DNA of 64,000 bases from Panonychus citri (Eukaryota; Arthropoda; Arachnida; Trombidiformes; Tetranychidae). The notes under the pieces were generated by a model. It was not told the origin of the DNA and ran no database searches. It saw only the letters and a program-made list of their open reading frames with translations. The stretch is taken from assembly GCF_014898815.1 (NCBI RefSeq), contig NW_026515539.1:1240001-1304000 (forward strand), in the 5' to 3' direction. Position numbers and translations under genes: made by a program. Of this stretch, positions 33,225 through 42,741 are shown one piece after another (position 1 is the stretch's first letter; each line of letters starts with the position of its first letter).

Positions 33225-33319
33225 TCTTTTTTTGTATCCTCTGAAGAGAATATTTTTATATTTCTCTAGTTCATGAGCAACGACTCATGTAACTGTAATC
33301 CAAAGTGGACTAATAAAAT
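33225..33319 (+). mobile_element. 3'-end fragment of a non-LTR element related to B (element D)
   Basis: The stretch carries CATGAG, loop CAACGA, CTCATG (33272-33289), identical in its central 18 bases to the 3'-UTR hairpin of element B (38743-38760). About 30 bp later comes a TAATAAAATT end, directly joined to a duplicated piece of CLPX at 33320. No coding part remains. The upstream limit is unclear; the T-rich stretch from 33180 and the hairpins at 32935 and 33089 could belong to the same remnant. Confidence 0.55.
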
Positions 33320-34065
33320 TTGTCTGAACTGTTTTTAGATGTACGAGCTTCTTGAATTGTCTTTTTTGAATCCATATCTGATAGAACAACGAAAAAATGG
33401 TGACATTTTTCACATTTAACGAATCGAGTTGAGGCTGTAAAAAAAAAAAAAAAAGAAGAAAAATTAATGAAAGAGAAAGTAAATTGATACCTGAGGCTAT
33501 TTCAATAACATTTTTACTGATGATATTGAAGATAAAGAAATGAAAAGAAAGAGAAAGTAAATACAAGAAAACGGGATTGAGGTCATTTGTGAATGAGAAT
33601 ATCGGAAAGTGAAAAATCAAATGACCTCTACTTTTTGCTTCAAATTGAAAATAAAATTCAATCTGATGAAATCAATGATGCAATTTAACACGATTAATAC
33701 TTACAAACAAAGGTTTCCACTTGGGTACATGGGTTTCCACATTTAGGACAACTGAGTTGTCCATCTTTACCTTCACCTGAGGTTTGAGAGTAAAACTTTT
33801 TACCAATAGTAGTTGTTAAAAGATTTGTGAATTGCCCTGATGAGGCAAGTAATTGTTCATCAAATTGTGGCGAAATAGCAGATGAATAAGGACATTTGTT
33901 GACCAAGTAAGTTGTAGCTCTCACAAGTCGATTTCGCTAGAAAGGAGTAAAAGAGAAATAAAAACAAAGATGAGAATAACAATCTAGAGTAAGAAGAAAA
34001 AGTTGAGATAAATCGAAAACATCTCAAGGATTGATAGAAATCAATAACATTAGAATCATTGACCA
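33320..34065 (-). pseudogene. Partial CLPX duplication, recent copy (exons 3-2)
   Basis: This copy matches 18752-19489 almost base for base, including introns. It covers part of CLPX exon 3, intron 2, all of exon 2 (including the CPKC half of the zinc domain) and part of intron 1. Differences are few: a longer poly-A run in intron 2, a few substitutions and a short insertion near 34008. It lacks exon 1, the AAA+ domain and a start, so it cannot make ClpX. Retained introns show a DNA-level duplication, not a processed pseudogene. Its left end abuts a retroelement 3' terminus exactly. Confidence 0.9.
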
Positions 34066-34070
34066 TTGAA

Positions 34071-34498
34071 CATTGCTACTATGACCCAGTCCATAAATAT
34101 TAAGTAAATTTGTTAAAAAGAAAATAGAGAATAGAAGTTAAACTAATCATCTAACCATTGAAATGAGTTTCAATTATTATCCCTTCTTGAGAATGGATTG
34201 TTCGCTTGTTTAAACTTAATGGGATAATATTCTAATGTAGAGATTATAAACAATTACTGATAGAACCATCTTTGCTTATTCTTACCCGATTACACACAAC
34301 GGAAATTAGTTTATCGAGTGGAGGAAATTTTACCTTCCTTGGAGGAGGAGGTGGAGGTCTTCTTGTTGAAATTGAATTGTCCGAACTGTTTCGAGATGTA
34401 CGAGCTTCTTGAATTGTCTTTTTTGAATCCATATCTGATAAAACAACGAAAAAATGGTGACATTTTACACATTTAACGAAATTGAATCAAGGCTGTAA
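34071..34498 (-). pseudogene. Partial CLPX duplication, older copy (exons 5-3)
   Basis: This second copy matches 18353-18873: the 5' edge of exon 5, intron 4, exon 4 and exon 3. It is clearly more diverged than the neighbouring copy and has lost about 65 bp covering the 5' end of exon 4 and part of intron 3. Its order relative to the recent copy is inverted compared with the parent gene, as expected for stepwise or tandem rearrangement. A residual ORF starting MDSKKTIQEARTS is not functional. Confidence 0.85.
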
Positions 34499-34758
34499 TA
34501 AGACTTCCAATCCAAATGGAATAAGGTAAAGACCAATCGGGCTCATCTTCAATGAAAACAGGAGAAACGGCTTCGGATACGAATACCTGAGATTCAACAC
34601 ATGTACCGTTAGAACTCAATCCTTGGATGAAATGATAATTAAGCCACTGTTGGATGGAAAAAAGAAAAAGATTAATAAGTTTCTGCAAATTTACTAAGCA
34701 ACTTACTTACTTGATTTTCCTTCCTTAACTTATCACATTGTCTTGAATCAACACCATA
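34499..34758 (-). pseudogene. Exon fragments of an unknown membrane-protein gene
   Basis: On the minus strand two exon-like blocks are separated by a good intron (donor CAA|GTAAGT at about 34705, acceptor CAACAG at about 34648). They would read YGVDSRQCDKLRKENQ, then WLNYHFIQGLSSNGTCVESQ, then possibly a segment containing SEAVSPVFIEDEPDWSLPYS. The sequence looks like real protein with an ectodomain and a hydrophobic end, but I do not recognise the family. It runs directly into the older CLPX copy, so it is most likely a broken fragment moved here by the same rearrangements. Confidence 0.45.
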
Positions 34759-34765
34759 TAATAGC

Positions 34766-34777
34766 ATAGATGTCACT
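34766..34777 (+). promoter_or_regulatory. Recurrent CTCF-like motif, short copy
   Basis: ATAGATGTCACT, the shared core of the copies at 472-490, 4213-4226 and 53617-53635, lies about 65 bp before the left end of element B. Confidence 0.3.
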
Positions 34778-34834
34778 AGTTAATGAAGATAAAGGAAGGA
34801 AATCAACCAGAATAAGTAAATCACACCATCAATT

Positions 34835-34842
34835 AAAACGTG
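34835..34842 (+). repeat. Candidate target-site duplication of element B, left
   Basis: AAAACGTG occurs here and again at 38811-38818, immediately after the A-rich 3' end of element B. This is the pattern left by target-primed reverse transcription, but eight AT-biased bases could match by chance. Confidence 0.45.
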
Positions 34843-34907
34843 CAACCAAAAGTTAATCTAAAACAAACAGTTAATTACTAGTATTATTATTACTACTATT
34901 GTTAATT

Positions 34908-35660
34908 ATGTTAAATTGGTTAATAACAACGATTAATGACAACAAAAAATACGTCGACTACTCATCCATAATACCAACCATTGAAGCAATACAAAAAGAT
35001 CAACATAACGAATACAAAATCGACAATTTAATCCAACTATTGAACTTGATCACCTGCCAATGGTTAGAGGACCCAACAAAAGTGAGAAACGATATCTACG
35101 CTGTGGAAAAAATAATAAAAATAATAAAAGAAAAAACAAATCAATCATCAACAACAGAAAAAGTTAACAACCAAATAATCATCGCATTCAAAGGACTACT
35201 GCAACAAGAGAAGATTAAAGAAATAATTACCGAAAAGTACATGACGGAAATTCGAGGTGAGAAAAGCCAAAGAAAACAAGTTACCCTCTCAAGAGAGATA
35301 CCGGAAAACACCATTCACGAAATAATATCACTAGAAGATATAAACATAACGCTGATACATATAAAGTGGAGATACTACGAGATAATCTGTGACGACAAAC
35401 ACGAAGCAAATAAAGTGAGAAAAATATTCCAAGACCAGTGTGACCAACAATCGATTACCATACAGATCAAGAAGAAAAACGAACAGTTCCTAACGATCAT
35501 ACAGACCAACAACATAAATCTAATTGACAAAATAAAAAAGGAAAAGAATATTATTATTATTAATAATAAACAACTACGAATATCACCAAAAGCAACATAC
35601 CTACAATGCAACAAATGCTTACTAATCCACACCGGATACCATATCCAATGCTCGAAATAA
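34908..35660 (+). CDS. Element B ORF1: small nucleic-acid-binding protein
   Basis: A 250-residue protein starting MLNWLITTIN at the ATG at 34908. It is related to element A ORF1 along its whole length, with shared landmarks LIQLLNLITCQWLED and the terminal knuckle CNKCLLIHTGYHIQC. Much of the middle is Lys/Ile/Asn-rich. It probably binds element RNA. Its last codons overlap the ORF2 start in ATGCTCGAAATAA, a 13-nt overlap exactly as in element A. Confidence 0.82.
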   Translation: MLNWLITTINDNKKYVDYSSIIPTIEAIQKDQHNEYKIDNLIQLLNLITCQWLEDPTKVRNDIYAVEKIIKIIKEKTNQSSTTEKVNNQIIIAFKGLLQQEKIKEIITEKYMTEIRGEKSQRKQVTLSREIPENTIHEIISLEDINITLIHIKWRYYEIICDDKHEANKVRKIFQDQCDQQSITIQIKKKNEQFLTIIQTNNINLIDKIKKEKNIIIINNKQLRISPKATYLQCNKCLLIHTGYHIQCSK

Positions 35661-38600
35661 TACACATGAATGTGGGTAAACGCCGTCAAATAACAAAAAC
35701 AATAATCGAAGGTATAAACAAATCAACAAGAAGAATCATTTCAATCAACGAACCAAACACATCACAAGTCTTTACCGCTAATGAGAAAATTAAAGTAAAT
35801 AATGCAACGATTATCATGATATCTGATGACATTAAAATTGAAAAGACCTATTATCCACAGAATGATATTATTATTATTGATCTGGGAAATCCATTTAATG
35901 GTGTACGAATAATTAGCTCATACATTCGAACGAAAGAACTACAAAAATGGCAAGATATTTCTACCTTTGTAAATGACTTAACAATAATAATAGGAGACGT
36001 AAATTACCAACATCAACTTTGGTCACCAAAACCACAAAACAACTTCATGGTAGATCAAATAATAATTAACAACAATATTAAAAGTATCTTCTCACCCCAA
36101 TCAGAGGAAACATTCAATCGAAATGAATGTAAATCATGGATAGATGTTATTCTAGTCAATGGCGGCATAAAAGCAACGACTAAAGAGATAATTGATGTGA
36201 AAACAAATGACCACAGGTTACTAAAATGTGAATTAATAATACCAACAATAAGTAAACCAAAACTACTCAGAACATTACATCTAAATAACTGGCACCTTAA
36301 AACAAAACCAATGGACCTTAGACCATTCAACAAAAATCATTTCCTGATAGAAAACTGTCAACGGATAATCAACTTCCCGGACAAACATGGCCGATGGCGA
36401 ATCATGAAAAATAAACGAAGAAAATTACATGAAAATGGTAAATTAAATTACAATAAATTAATGGAAATGAACTCGAAGAAAAAATGGAAAATAATAAGAA
36501 AAACAATAATATATAAAGAAAATCAATTCCTGTTTGATAACGATCAAAGATACGAAGAATCGCTCAAGAAAATAATGGAAACAATGTCAACATCAAAACC
36601 TAAATTCATTGAAACCGAAGAAAAAACATTCAAATTCAACGGACTAAACACTAAAGAAAAACAGATGATATTTGATCTAAAAATGCAAAAATCATCACTG
36701 AGCGGAGATAAATTTACAATACCAATGTGGAACGAATTCTTCAGACGGAACAAAATAATAATAATAAAAATAATAGACATGATTATGATGATGGGATATG
36801 TCCCCAAATGCATCAGAATCTACGGTATTGGTCTAATCAAAAAACCTGATGGAATAAGCTTAAGAACAGTGAAATCACCAAACTATCTACTCAGAATAAT
36901 AGATAAAATAGTAGCGAATAGACTACAAGATATGATTCCATCAATCATTGACAATGAATCTCAATATGCGTTTATAAAAAATAAATGCAGAGAACATCTA
37001 ATATTTGAATTATTATTGAAGAAAAACATGAAGAATCGATGGATGGTTCAACTAGACATTTCAAAAGCATTTGATGAAGTTAATATTGAATCAACAATAA
37101 CAATAATAAAACAAAAAGACGAACAAATGGGTAACCTACTTGAATCAATGAACACAATAAGATGGACGAAAATGATTTGGAAAAATCGAATATTGTGGGA
37201 AAAAATGGATAAAGGTACAAGCCAAGGATCTTCATGTGGGCCATTACTCTTTATACTGGCAATTGATCAAGTAATGAGAGCGATGAAACAGGAAGCAATC
37301 GAGGCACTTGCATTCGCAGATGATATTATTATTATTGTTGATTCCGAAACCGAAGCCAAATACGCATTAAAAATCATGGAAGAAAAACTGGAAAAGATAA
37401 ACCTGAAAATAAACAAAGAAAAAACAAAAATAATAAAAGGATCAGAATGCTCAAAGATAGTAGGATGTTACAACATCAATAAACAAAGCGAAAGAAAACG
37501 GAAGGAGGTGATAAATGAACTAATGATAAAAGCGATTTCACCATTATCTCACGTATTGAATTTCATAAAAAGGATGCCGAGAAAACTACAACAACTTCTA
37601 ATGAATACATATGTCAATTCAGTAATGAAAAACTATGATTATTCATGGACGATAAATGAAAATTACCTGAAAATAGGTAATAATATACAAAGAGAAGTTC
37701 ACAACAAATTGGCATCAATAATTGGAACACGATTCATGGAAAGATGGTCACAAGAAATGCTATTAGAAATTCCATCAATAATAAGAATACAACTAAAGAC
37801 AATAATGAAATGGGATATCTATGAAAATGAATGTAAATTACTGATTGAACACTTCAAACTCACCAAAAATCAATACATTCCGATAAAACCAACAAGAGTG
37901 ATAACCGAAAACGAAATTGCCAACATAAAAACGACATGTGAATGTAAATTCCCAAGAATTAGTATATTCAGAAACGACACCACGTTAATCATCTCGATAA
38001 AACTGCAAGAACAAATTATTAATATTAATATTAATAATAGTAACAATAGAAGTGAATTTGAATCATGGATAATTACATTTGCCGTCGTAATCGACATTAC
38101 CAAAAAGAAAGGATTCAAACATGTACCCATTAGCAACAAACTACTCAAAACAATTTACTCCAAATCACCAACAGGCAATGATCTAAGAGGACTAATATCA
38201 TTAATGGATCACAACGAATGGACATGGTGTGTGAGTGAATGGGAAACCACTAAAAGAAATCCAGGAATATCAATACATTGGGACATCAAATGGACACATG
38301 GATCTGGAATAAACAAAATAATAGACAAAATGGTTAATAATATTATTATTAAAATAAGAAAAAAACACCAAACAATAGATACAATAATGAATCCGAACAT
38401 GAAGATAAAACCCTTCTGGTACCAACCATTAACACCGAGACAATGGTTTAGCTTATGGAAAAGATTCGAAATCAAAAGAAAAATCAACTGCTGCGGAATA
38501 AAGAAACAAGTTAATATAATCACTCACATACTAAACGAACCAAAACACATCGAAGAAATCATTGGCCAAAAACAGAACTGGAAATGGTCACTAGATGAAA

Positions 38601-38707
38601 TAGATATAATATCAAGAAAGAAAAAAATAGAACTTATTATTAATATTATTAATATTATCACAGAAAATGAACAAATGTTAAAAACAACAAACATTATTTT
38701 CTTGTAA
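35648..38707 (+). CDS. Element B ORF2: APE endonuclease and reverse transcriptase
   Basis: 1019 residues from the ATG at 35648. The endonuclease domain retains IHMNVGK, SINEPN, IIGDVNYQH, SWIDVILV and TNDHRLL. The reverse transcriptase retains QLDISKAFDEVN, GTSQGSSCGPLLFIL and LAFADDIIII (FADD box). Beyond the RT there is an RNase H-like stretch without clear catalytic residues and a terminal CC...H...H cluster (INCCGIKKQVNIITH). No stop or frameshift interrupts it. The longer frame beginning at 35606 overlaps ORF1 further and lacks conservation with element A before the chosen Met. Confidence 0.94.
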   Translation: MLEIIHMNVGKRRQITKTIIEGINKSTRRIISINEPNTSQVFTANEKIKVNNATIIMISDDIKIEKTYYPQNDIIIIDLGNPFNGVRIISSYIRTKELQKWQDISTFVNDLTIIIGDVNYQHQLWSPKPQNNFMVDQIIINNNIKSIFSPQSEETFNRNECKSWIDVILVNGGIKATTKEIIDVKTNDHRLLKCELIIPTISKPKLLRTLHLNNWHLKTKPMDLRPFNKNHFLIENCQRIINFPDKHGRWRIMKNKRRKLHENGKLNYNKLMEMNSKKKWKIIRKTIIYKENQFLFDNDQRYEESLKKIMETMSTSKPKFIETEEKTFKFNGLNTKEKQMIFDLKMQKSSLSGDKFTIPMWNEFFRRNKIIIIKIIDMIMMMGYVPKCIRIYGIGLIKKPDGISLRTVKSPNYLLRIIDKIVANRLQDMIPSIIDNESQYAFIKNKCREHLIFELLLKKNMKNRWMVQLDISKAFDEVNIESTITIIKQKDEQMGNLLESMNTIRWTKMIWKNRILWEKMDKGTSQGSSCGPLLFILAIDQVMRAMKQEAIEALAFADDIIIIVDSETEAKYALKIMEEKLEKINLKINKEKTKIIKGSECSKIVGCYNINKQSERKRKEVINELMIKAISPLSHVLNFIKRMPRKLQQLLMNTYVNSVMKNYDYSWTINENYLKIGNNIQREVHNKLASIIGTRFMERWSQEMLLEIPSIIRIQLKTIMKWDIYENECKLLIEHFKLTKNQYIPIKPTRVITENEIANIKTTCECKFPRISIFRNDTTLIISIKLQEQIINININNSNNRSEFESWIITFAVVIDITKKKGFKHVPISNKLLKTIYSKSPTGNDLRGLISLMDHNEWTWCVSEWETTKRNPGISIHWDIKWTHGSGINKIIDKMVNNIIIKIRKKHQTIDTIMNPNMKIKPFWYQPLTPRQWFSLWKRFEIKRKINCCGIKKQVNIITHILNEPKHIEEIIGQKQNWKWSLDEIDIISRKKKIELIINIINIITENEQMLKTTNIIFL

Positions 38708-38739
38708 AAAGAGTAGAATAGATTCTATTCTATTCTTTA

Positions 38740-38763
38740 GCGCATGAGCAACGACTCATGTGC
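38740..38763 (+). repeat. Element B 3'-UTR hairpin with CAACGA loop
   Basis: GCGCATGAG, loop CAACGA, CTCATGTGC: a nine-pair stem with one G-U wobble, 33 nt after the ORF2 stop. Element A has GCGCAGAAG, CAATGA, CTTCTACGC at the same place. Stem positions 6 and 7 differ between the two but remain paired, which is direct evidence for a selected structure. Confidence 0.78.
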
Positions 38764-38810
38764 ATGATCCTGTATCACCATCAATCTTGGCAAATAAAGT
38801 TTTGGTTAAA

Positions 38811-38818
38811 AAAACGTG
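38811..38818 (+). repeat. Candidate target-site duplication of element B, right
   Basis: AAAACGTG, matching 34835-34842, directly after the TTGGTTAAA end of the element. Confidence 0.45.
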
Positions 38819-38875
38819 ATTCTTAAAGTTGTATTTAAATTGTGATTATTTAATTGTCGGAGCTTCACTTTAAAA

Positions 38876-40979
38876 ATGGTAACTAACCTTTAATTGTAAT
38901 TTCTCTTTAATAGTCTATCCTTGGTTTGTATGTGTCTCGTTCTAATATAAATGTTTAATAATTTCAGCAAGGACCAATTATCTTACTTAAAGAAGGGACT
39001 GAAAGTCAACAAGGTAAATCCCAGTTAATCAGTAACATCAATGCTTGCCAATTGATTGCTGAAGCTGTGAGGACCACACTGGGTCCTCGTGGTATGGATA
39101 AACTGATTGTCGATAACAAAGGGTCGAGTATAATTAGTAATGATGGTGCCACCATCTTGGCTCATCTCAATGTCGCCCATCCTGCAGCTAAAGCATTGGT
39201 TGATATTTCCAGATCACAAGATGCAGAGGTAAGAGGTGTTTTTCTAGGTGTTGTCTCTCTCTTTCTTTCCTTTCTATTTCTTTTTTGTTCTCTTGATCAT
39301 TTTTTTTCCTTTTTTAGAATTTCTATTCTAGAACAATCATGTAAATTGTTTGTATTCTTCTCTCCTTAACCTTTTATTTTATTTTAACTTTGTAATCTAA
39401 ATTTGATTTGATATTTGTTGTTGGTTTTAACAGGTTGGTGATGGTACAACCAGCGTTACTTTGATAGGTGCTGAACTTCTGAAGCAGGTGAAAGTATTCG
39501 TTGAAGATGGGTTACACCCTCAAGTTATCATTCGAAGTCTTAGAAAAGGTTGCCAGTTATGTGTTGATAAGATCAATGATATGGCAATTAAAATAGATAA
39601 GAATAACCAGGATGATTTGAGAAGTTTACTTGAGAAATGTGCTTCAACCACCTTAAGCTCTAAACTGATCGCTCACCAGAAAGATTTTTTTGCTAAGATG
39701 GTGGTCGATGCGGTTATGCAATTAGATGATCTGTTACCTCTTAACATGATTGGTGTTAAAAAGGTTAAAGGTGGTTCTCTTGAAGAGTCTCAATTGATTA
39801 CCGGTGTTGCTTTCAAAAAGACCTTCAGTTACGCTGGTTTTGAAATGCAACCTAAAAAATACACTAATCCTAAGATCGCTTTACTTAACATTGAACTTGA
39901 ACTTAAGGCTGAGCGAGACAACGCTGAAATAAGAGTTGACAATGTCAAAGAATACCAAAGTATTGTTGATGCCGAGTGGAACATTTTGTATGAAAAGTTA
40001 CAAAAAATTCATGAATCTGGAGCTAAGGTGGTTCTCTCCATGCTGCCAATCGGTGATGTGGCAACTCAATATTTCGCCGATCGTGACATGTTCTGTGCGG
40101 GTCGGGTACCTGCTGATGATTTAACTCGAACTCAGAAAGCATGTGGAGGCGCTATACTGACCACCGTTCACGATTTGACTGATGCTAATCTGGGAACATG
40201 TGCTCAATTTGAGGAAACTCAAATCGGAGGTGAAAGGTAAATTATATTCATTAAATTTGATTTTCCATCCTCACATTCAGTCAGTTACCTTTCCTTGTTT
40301 CATCGGTTAGGCAATGTTACGAATGTGAGAGAGTAAAATCTTCCTTCGGGGAAGGTTCCTCGAGAGTGGGATCAATAAGTCAAGTTTGGATTCCTTTGTT
40401 TTGGAACTTACAAATTTCCTTTATCATTTCAGGTTCAATTTCTTCACCGGTTGCCCTAAGTCGAAAACTGTAACCATTATTCTTCGTGGTGGTGCTGAAC
40501 AATTCATCGAAGAAACTGAACGTTCTCTCCATGATGCCATCATGATTGTTCGTCGAGCTCTTAAAAATGATTCCGTTGTTGCCGGTGGAGGAGCTATCGA
40601 AATGGAGCTTTCTAGATACCTTCGAGATTTTTCAAGAACCATCGCCGGTAAAGAGCAATTAATCATTGCAGCGATGGCCAAAGCCTTCGAGATTATCCCC
40701 CGTCAATTGTGTGACAATGCTGGTTTCGATGCGACCAACATATTAAACAAACTTCGCCAGAAACATGCTACCGCTGGTATTTGGTTCGGTGTTGATATTA
40801 ACGCTGAAGACATAGCCGATAATTTCTTTGCCTGTGTCTGGGAACCGTCGCTGGTTAAAATTAATGCAATCACCGCGGCAACGGAAGCCGCTTGTCTTAT
40901 ACTCTCAGTTGATGAAACAATTAAAGCCCCTAAAGCTCAAACTGAAGAAACCGCTGCTGCTCGAGCTATGGGAATGTGA
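38876..40979 (+). CDS. CCT7: T-complex protein 1 subunit eta (CCT7 chaperonin)
   Basis: Four exons (38876-38878, 38968-39228, 39434-40236, 40433-40979) join in frame to 537 residues; human CCT7 is 543. CCT7 is one of eight subunits of the cytosolic TRiC/CCT ring that folds actin, tubulin and WD-repeat proteins. Group II chaperonin motifs are intact: TLGPRGMDKLIVD, ISNDGATIL, GDGTTSV (nucleotide binding), the eta-typical KVFVEDGLHPQVIIR, KKTFSYAGFEMQPKKY, and GGGAIEMEL with DNAGFDATNIL near the C-terminus. The first coding exon appears to be the initiator ATG alone, followed directly by a GTAACT donor. Element B ends 65 bp before this ATG, so the proximal promoter/5' UTR is short or uses transposon sequence. 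Confidence 0.95.
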
Positions 40980-41397
40980 TCTTAAGTTTGTTGTCACTTT
41001 TTTCCGTTAAAACCTTTCAACTTGACGATTTTTTTTCTCACTCTCTCTCTCTCTCCTTTGGTCTGTTTCTTGCTCTAAACATGAAATGAAAAAATCTTAA
41101 AAAAAACACTTTGTACTTTCTAACCAAAAAAAAAATCAATCCAAAAAGTGAAAATTAACCATCAATAATAAACACAATTTAATTTAAAAACAAGAAATTA
41201 AACTCATCAACAATAATTTCTACCTCAACAATACTCAAACAATTAACTAAAATGATTGGAAAATGACGAATCCCAAAAAGTTAGAGAAATCATCAAATCA
41301 ATTGATTGGATCTTCTTTCCAATTTAGGTTTTAACTTGAATGGAATTTAATTAATCTACTATTCCATTAATTGATTTTTCTCACCAGACAATCAATC
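40980..41397. other. CCT7-kinase intergenic region
   Basis: 418 bp containing the CCT7 3' UTR, with a CT repeat (about 41037-41055) and A-rich stretches. No gene is seen. Confidence 0.4.
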
Positions 41398-42443
41398 ATG
41401 TCCCATCGAAGTTTAGAAAAAGACAAAGATAAGATTAAACAATGTGAGTTTTCAATCGATTTTCAGTTAATTGATATTCTTAATTACACAATTGTAACTT
41501 TCTCTCAATTACAGCAAGTGAGCCTGGCGATGGTTCGAGTAGTGGATCGAACTCACAAATGCATGAGGTCTCGTCGAAAGATGAATCCGGTGCTTCGATG
41601 CTTTGTCCCTTGGCCTTGCGAGATCGAGGCTACACTATTTTAGATCAAATCGGCGGCGGTGCCTTTTCCCAGGTATACAAAGCTCGATACGCACCTTTGC
41701 TTGATAAAGATATTGCGGTGAAAATAATCTCCTTGGACAAAGTGCCCCAATTGTGGAAAGATAAATCACTTCGTAAAGAATTGAAGATAATTCGTCATCT
41801 TCAACATCCCAATATTATTCGTGTTTGGGATATAATTAAAACCCGACGATCGGTTTATATTTTCATGGAATTTGCTGAAAATAATTCGATTCATCATTTT
41901 CTCCAATCAATTGGTAAACCAATACCCGAAGACGAAGCTCGTATTTGGATGTCACAAACATCGTCCGCTTTAACCTACATGCATTCTAAAGGTATCGCTC
42001 ATCGAGATTTAAAGAATGAAAATATTCTACTCGATCGTGACAATAATGCCAAATTGACCGATTTCGGATTCGCTTGTTTTACTTATGACCGAACAACCAA
42101 TCAACCAACATCGGCACCGACCTGTTGTGGAACCATGGCTTTCATTGCACCCGAAGTAATGACTCCTCCATATGATCCAAAGAAAGCCGATTGCTGGAGT
42201 CTTGGAGTTTGTCTATTCGAGATGGTGACCCATGTCCGACCTTTCGATGATTCTCTTAATCAGAATAAATTTCTAAAACACCAATTAGAAAGGAAATACA
42301 AATACCCGGCGGAAGTTGAGCTTTCCGAAGATGTTAAAGATCTGATTGAGAAACTATTGGAACCCGAGCCAAGAATCCGGTTCACGGCTCATGATTGCCT
42401 TAAACACATTTGGATAACTAGACCATTTTCTAGAATAGAATAG
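41398..42443 (+). CDS. Testis-specific serine/threonine kinase (TSSK) family protein
   Basis: Two exons (41398-41443, 41515-42443) join in frame to 324 residues. The kinase domain covers about residues 50-318 with IGGGAFSQVYKA (glycine loop), AVKII (catalytic lysine), HRDLKNENILLD (catalytic loop), DFGFA, and APEVMTPPYDPKKADCWSLGV. All catalytic residues are present, so it should be active. The closest family by feel is TSSK (CAMK branch), small kinases expressed in sperm formation; the CCGTMAFIAPEV activation segment and short C-tail fit. An AMPK-related kinase is the alternative. The N-terminal 48 residues are Ser/Gly-rich and disordered. Element C ends about 260 bp downstream in the opposite direction. 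Confidence 0.83.
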
Positions 42444-42741
42444 AAATTTAATTGTAAACAATTAACGATCAAATCCCGATAAATAAAAACGAGTAACAAC
42501 CAACTGTACTCACCCTTATGATTGAATCACAAAACGACCAAAGATCAAATGAACAATAAACTTACATTGACCTCGTAATCCAAATTTGAAAGAACAACAA
42601 GTTAATCTAAAGATGATTAAAGAAATTAAAACAGAGAATTAAGTTAATTTTGATGAAAAGAAAAGCTCAAGATTATTGATAAAGAAACGTAATCAACACA
42701 ACCAGTCGTATTATCATTCAATTGAACCTGTTTTATACAGA

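Larger units (their letters stand above)
34843..38810 (+). mobile_element. Non-LTR retrotransposon, element B
   Basis: A plus-strand element of about 3.97 kb with ORF1 (34908-35660), ORF2 (35648-38707), a short 3' UTR with the CAACGA-loop hairpin and an A-rich end. Candidate 8-bp target-site duplications flank it. Both ORFs are open with intact catalytic motifs, so it may be a young, possibly active copy. It is of the same type as element A but in a separate family. Its 3' end is about 65 bp upstream of the CCT7 start codon in the same orientation. The sense strand is extremely A-rich. Confidence 0.88.

Noticed and set aside
33285..33924. Minus-strand ORFs of 111 and 76 residues as new genes
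   Set aside because: They are intron and exon 2 of the CLPX duplication and have exact counterparts at 18848-19352.
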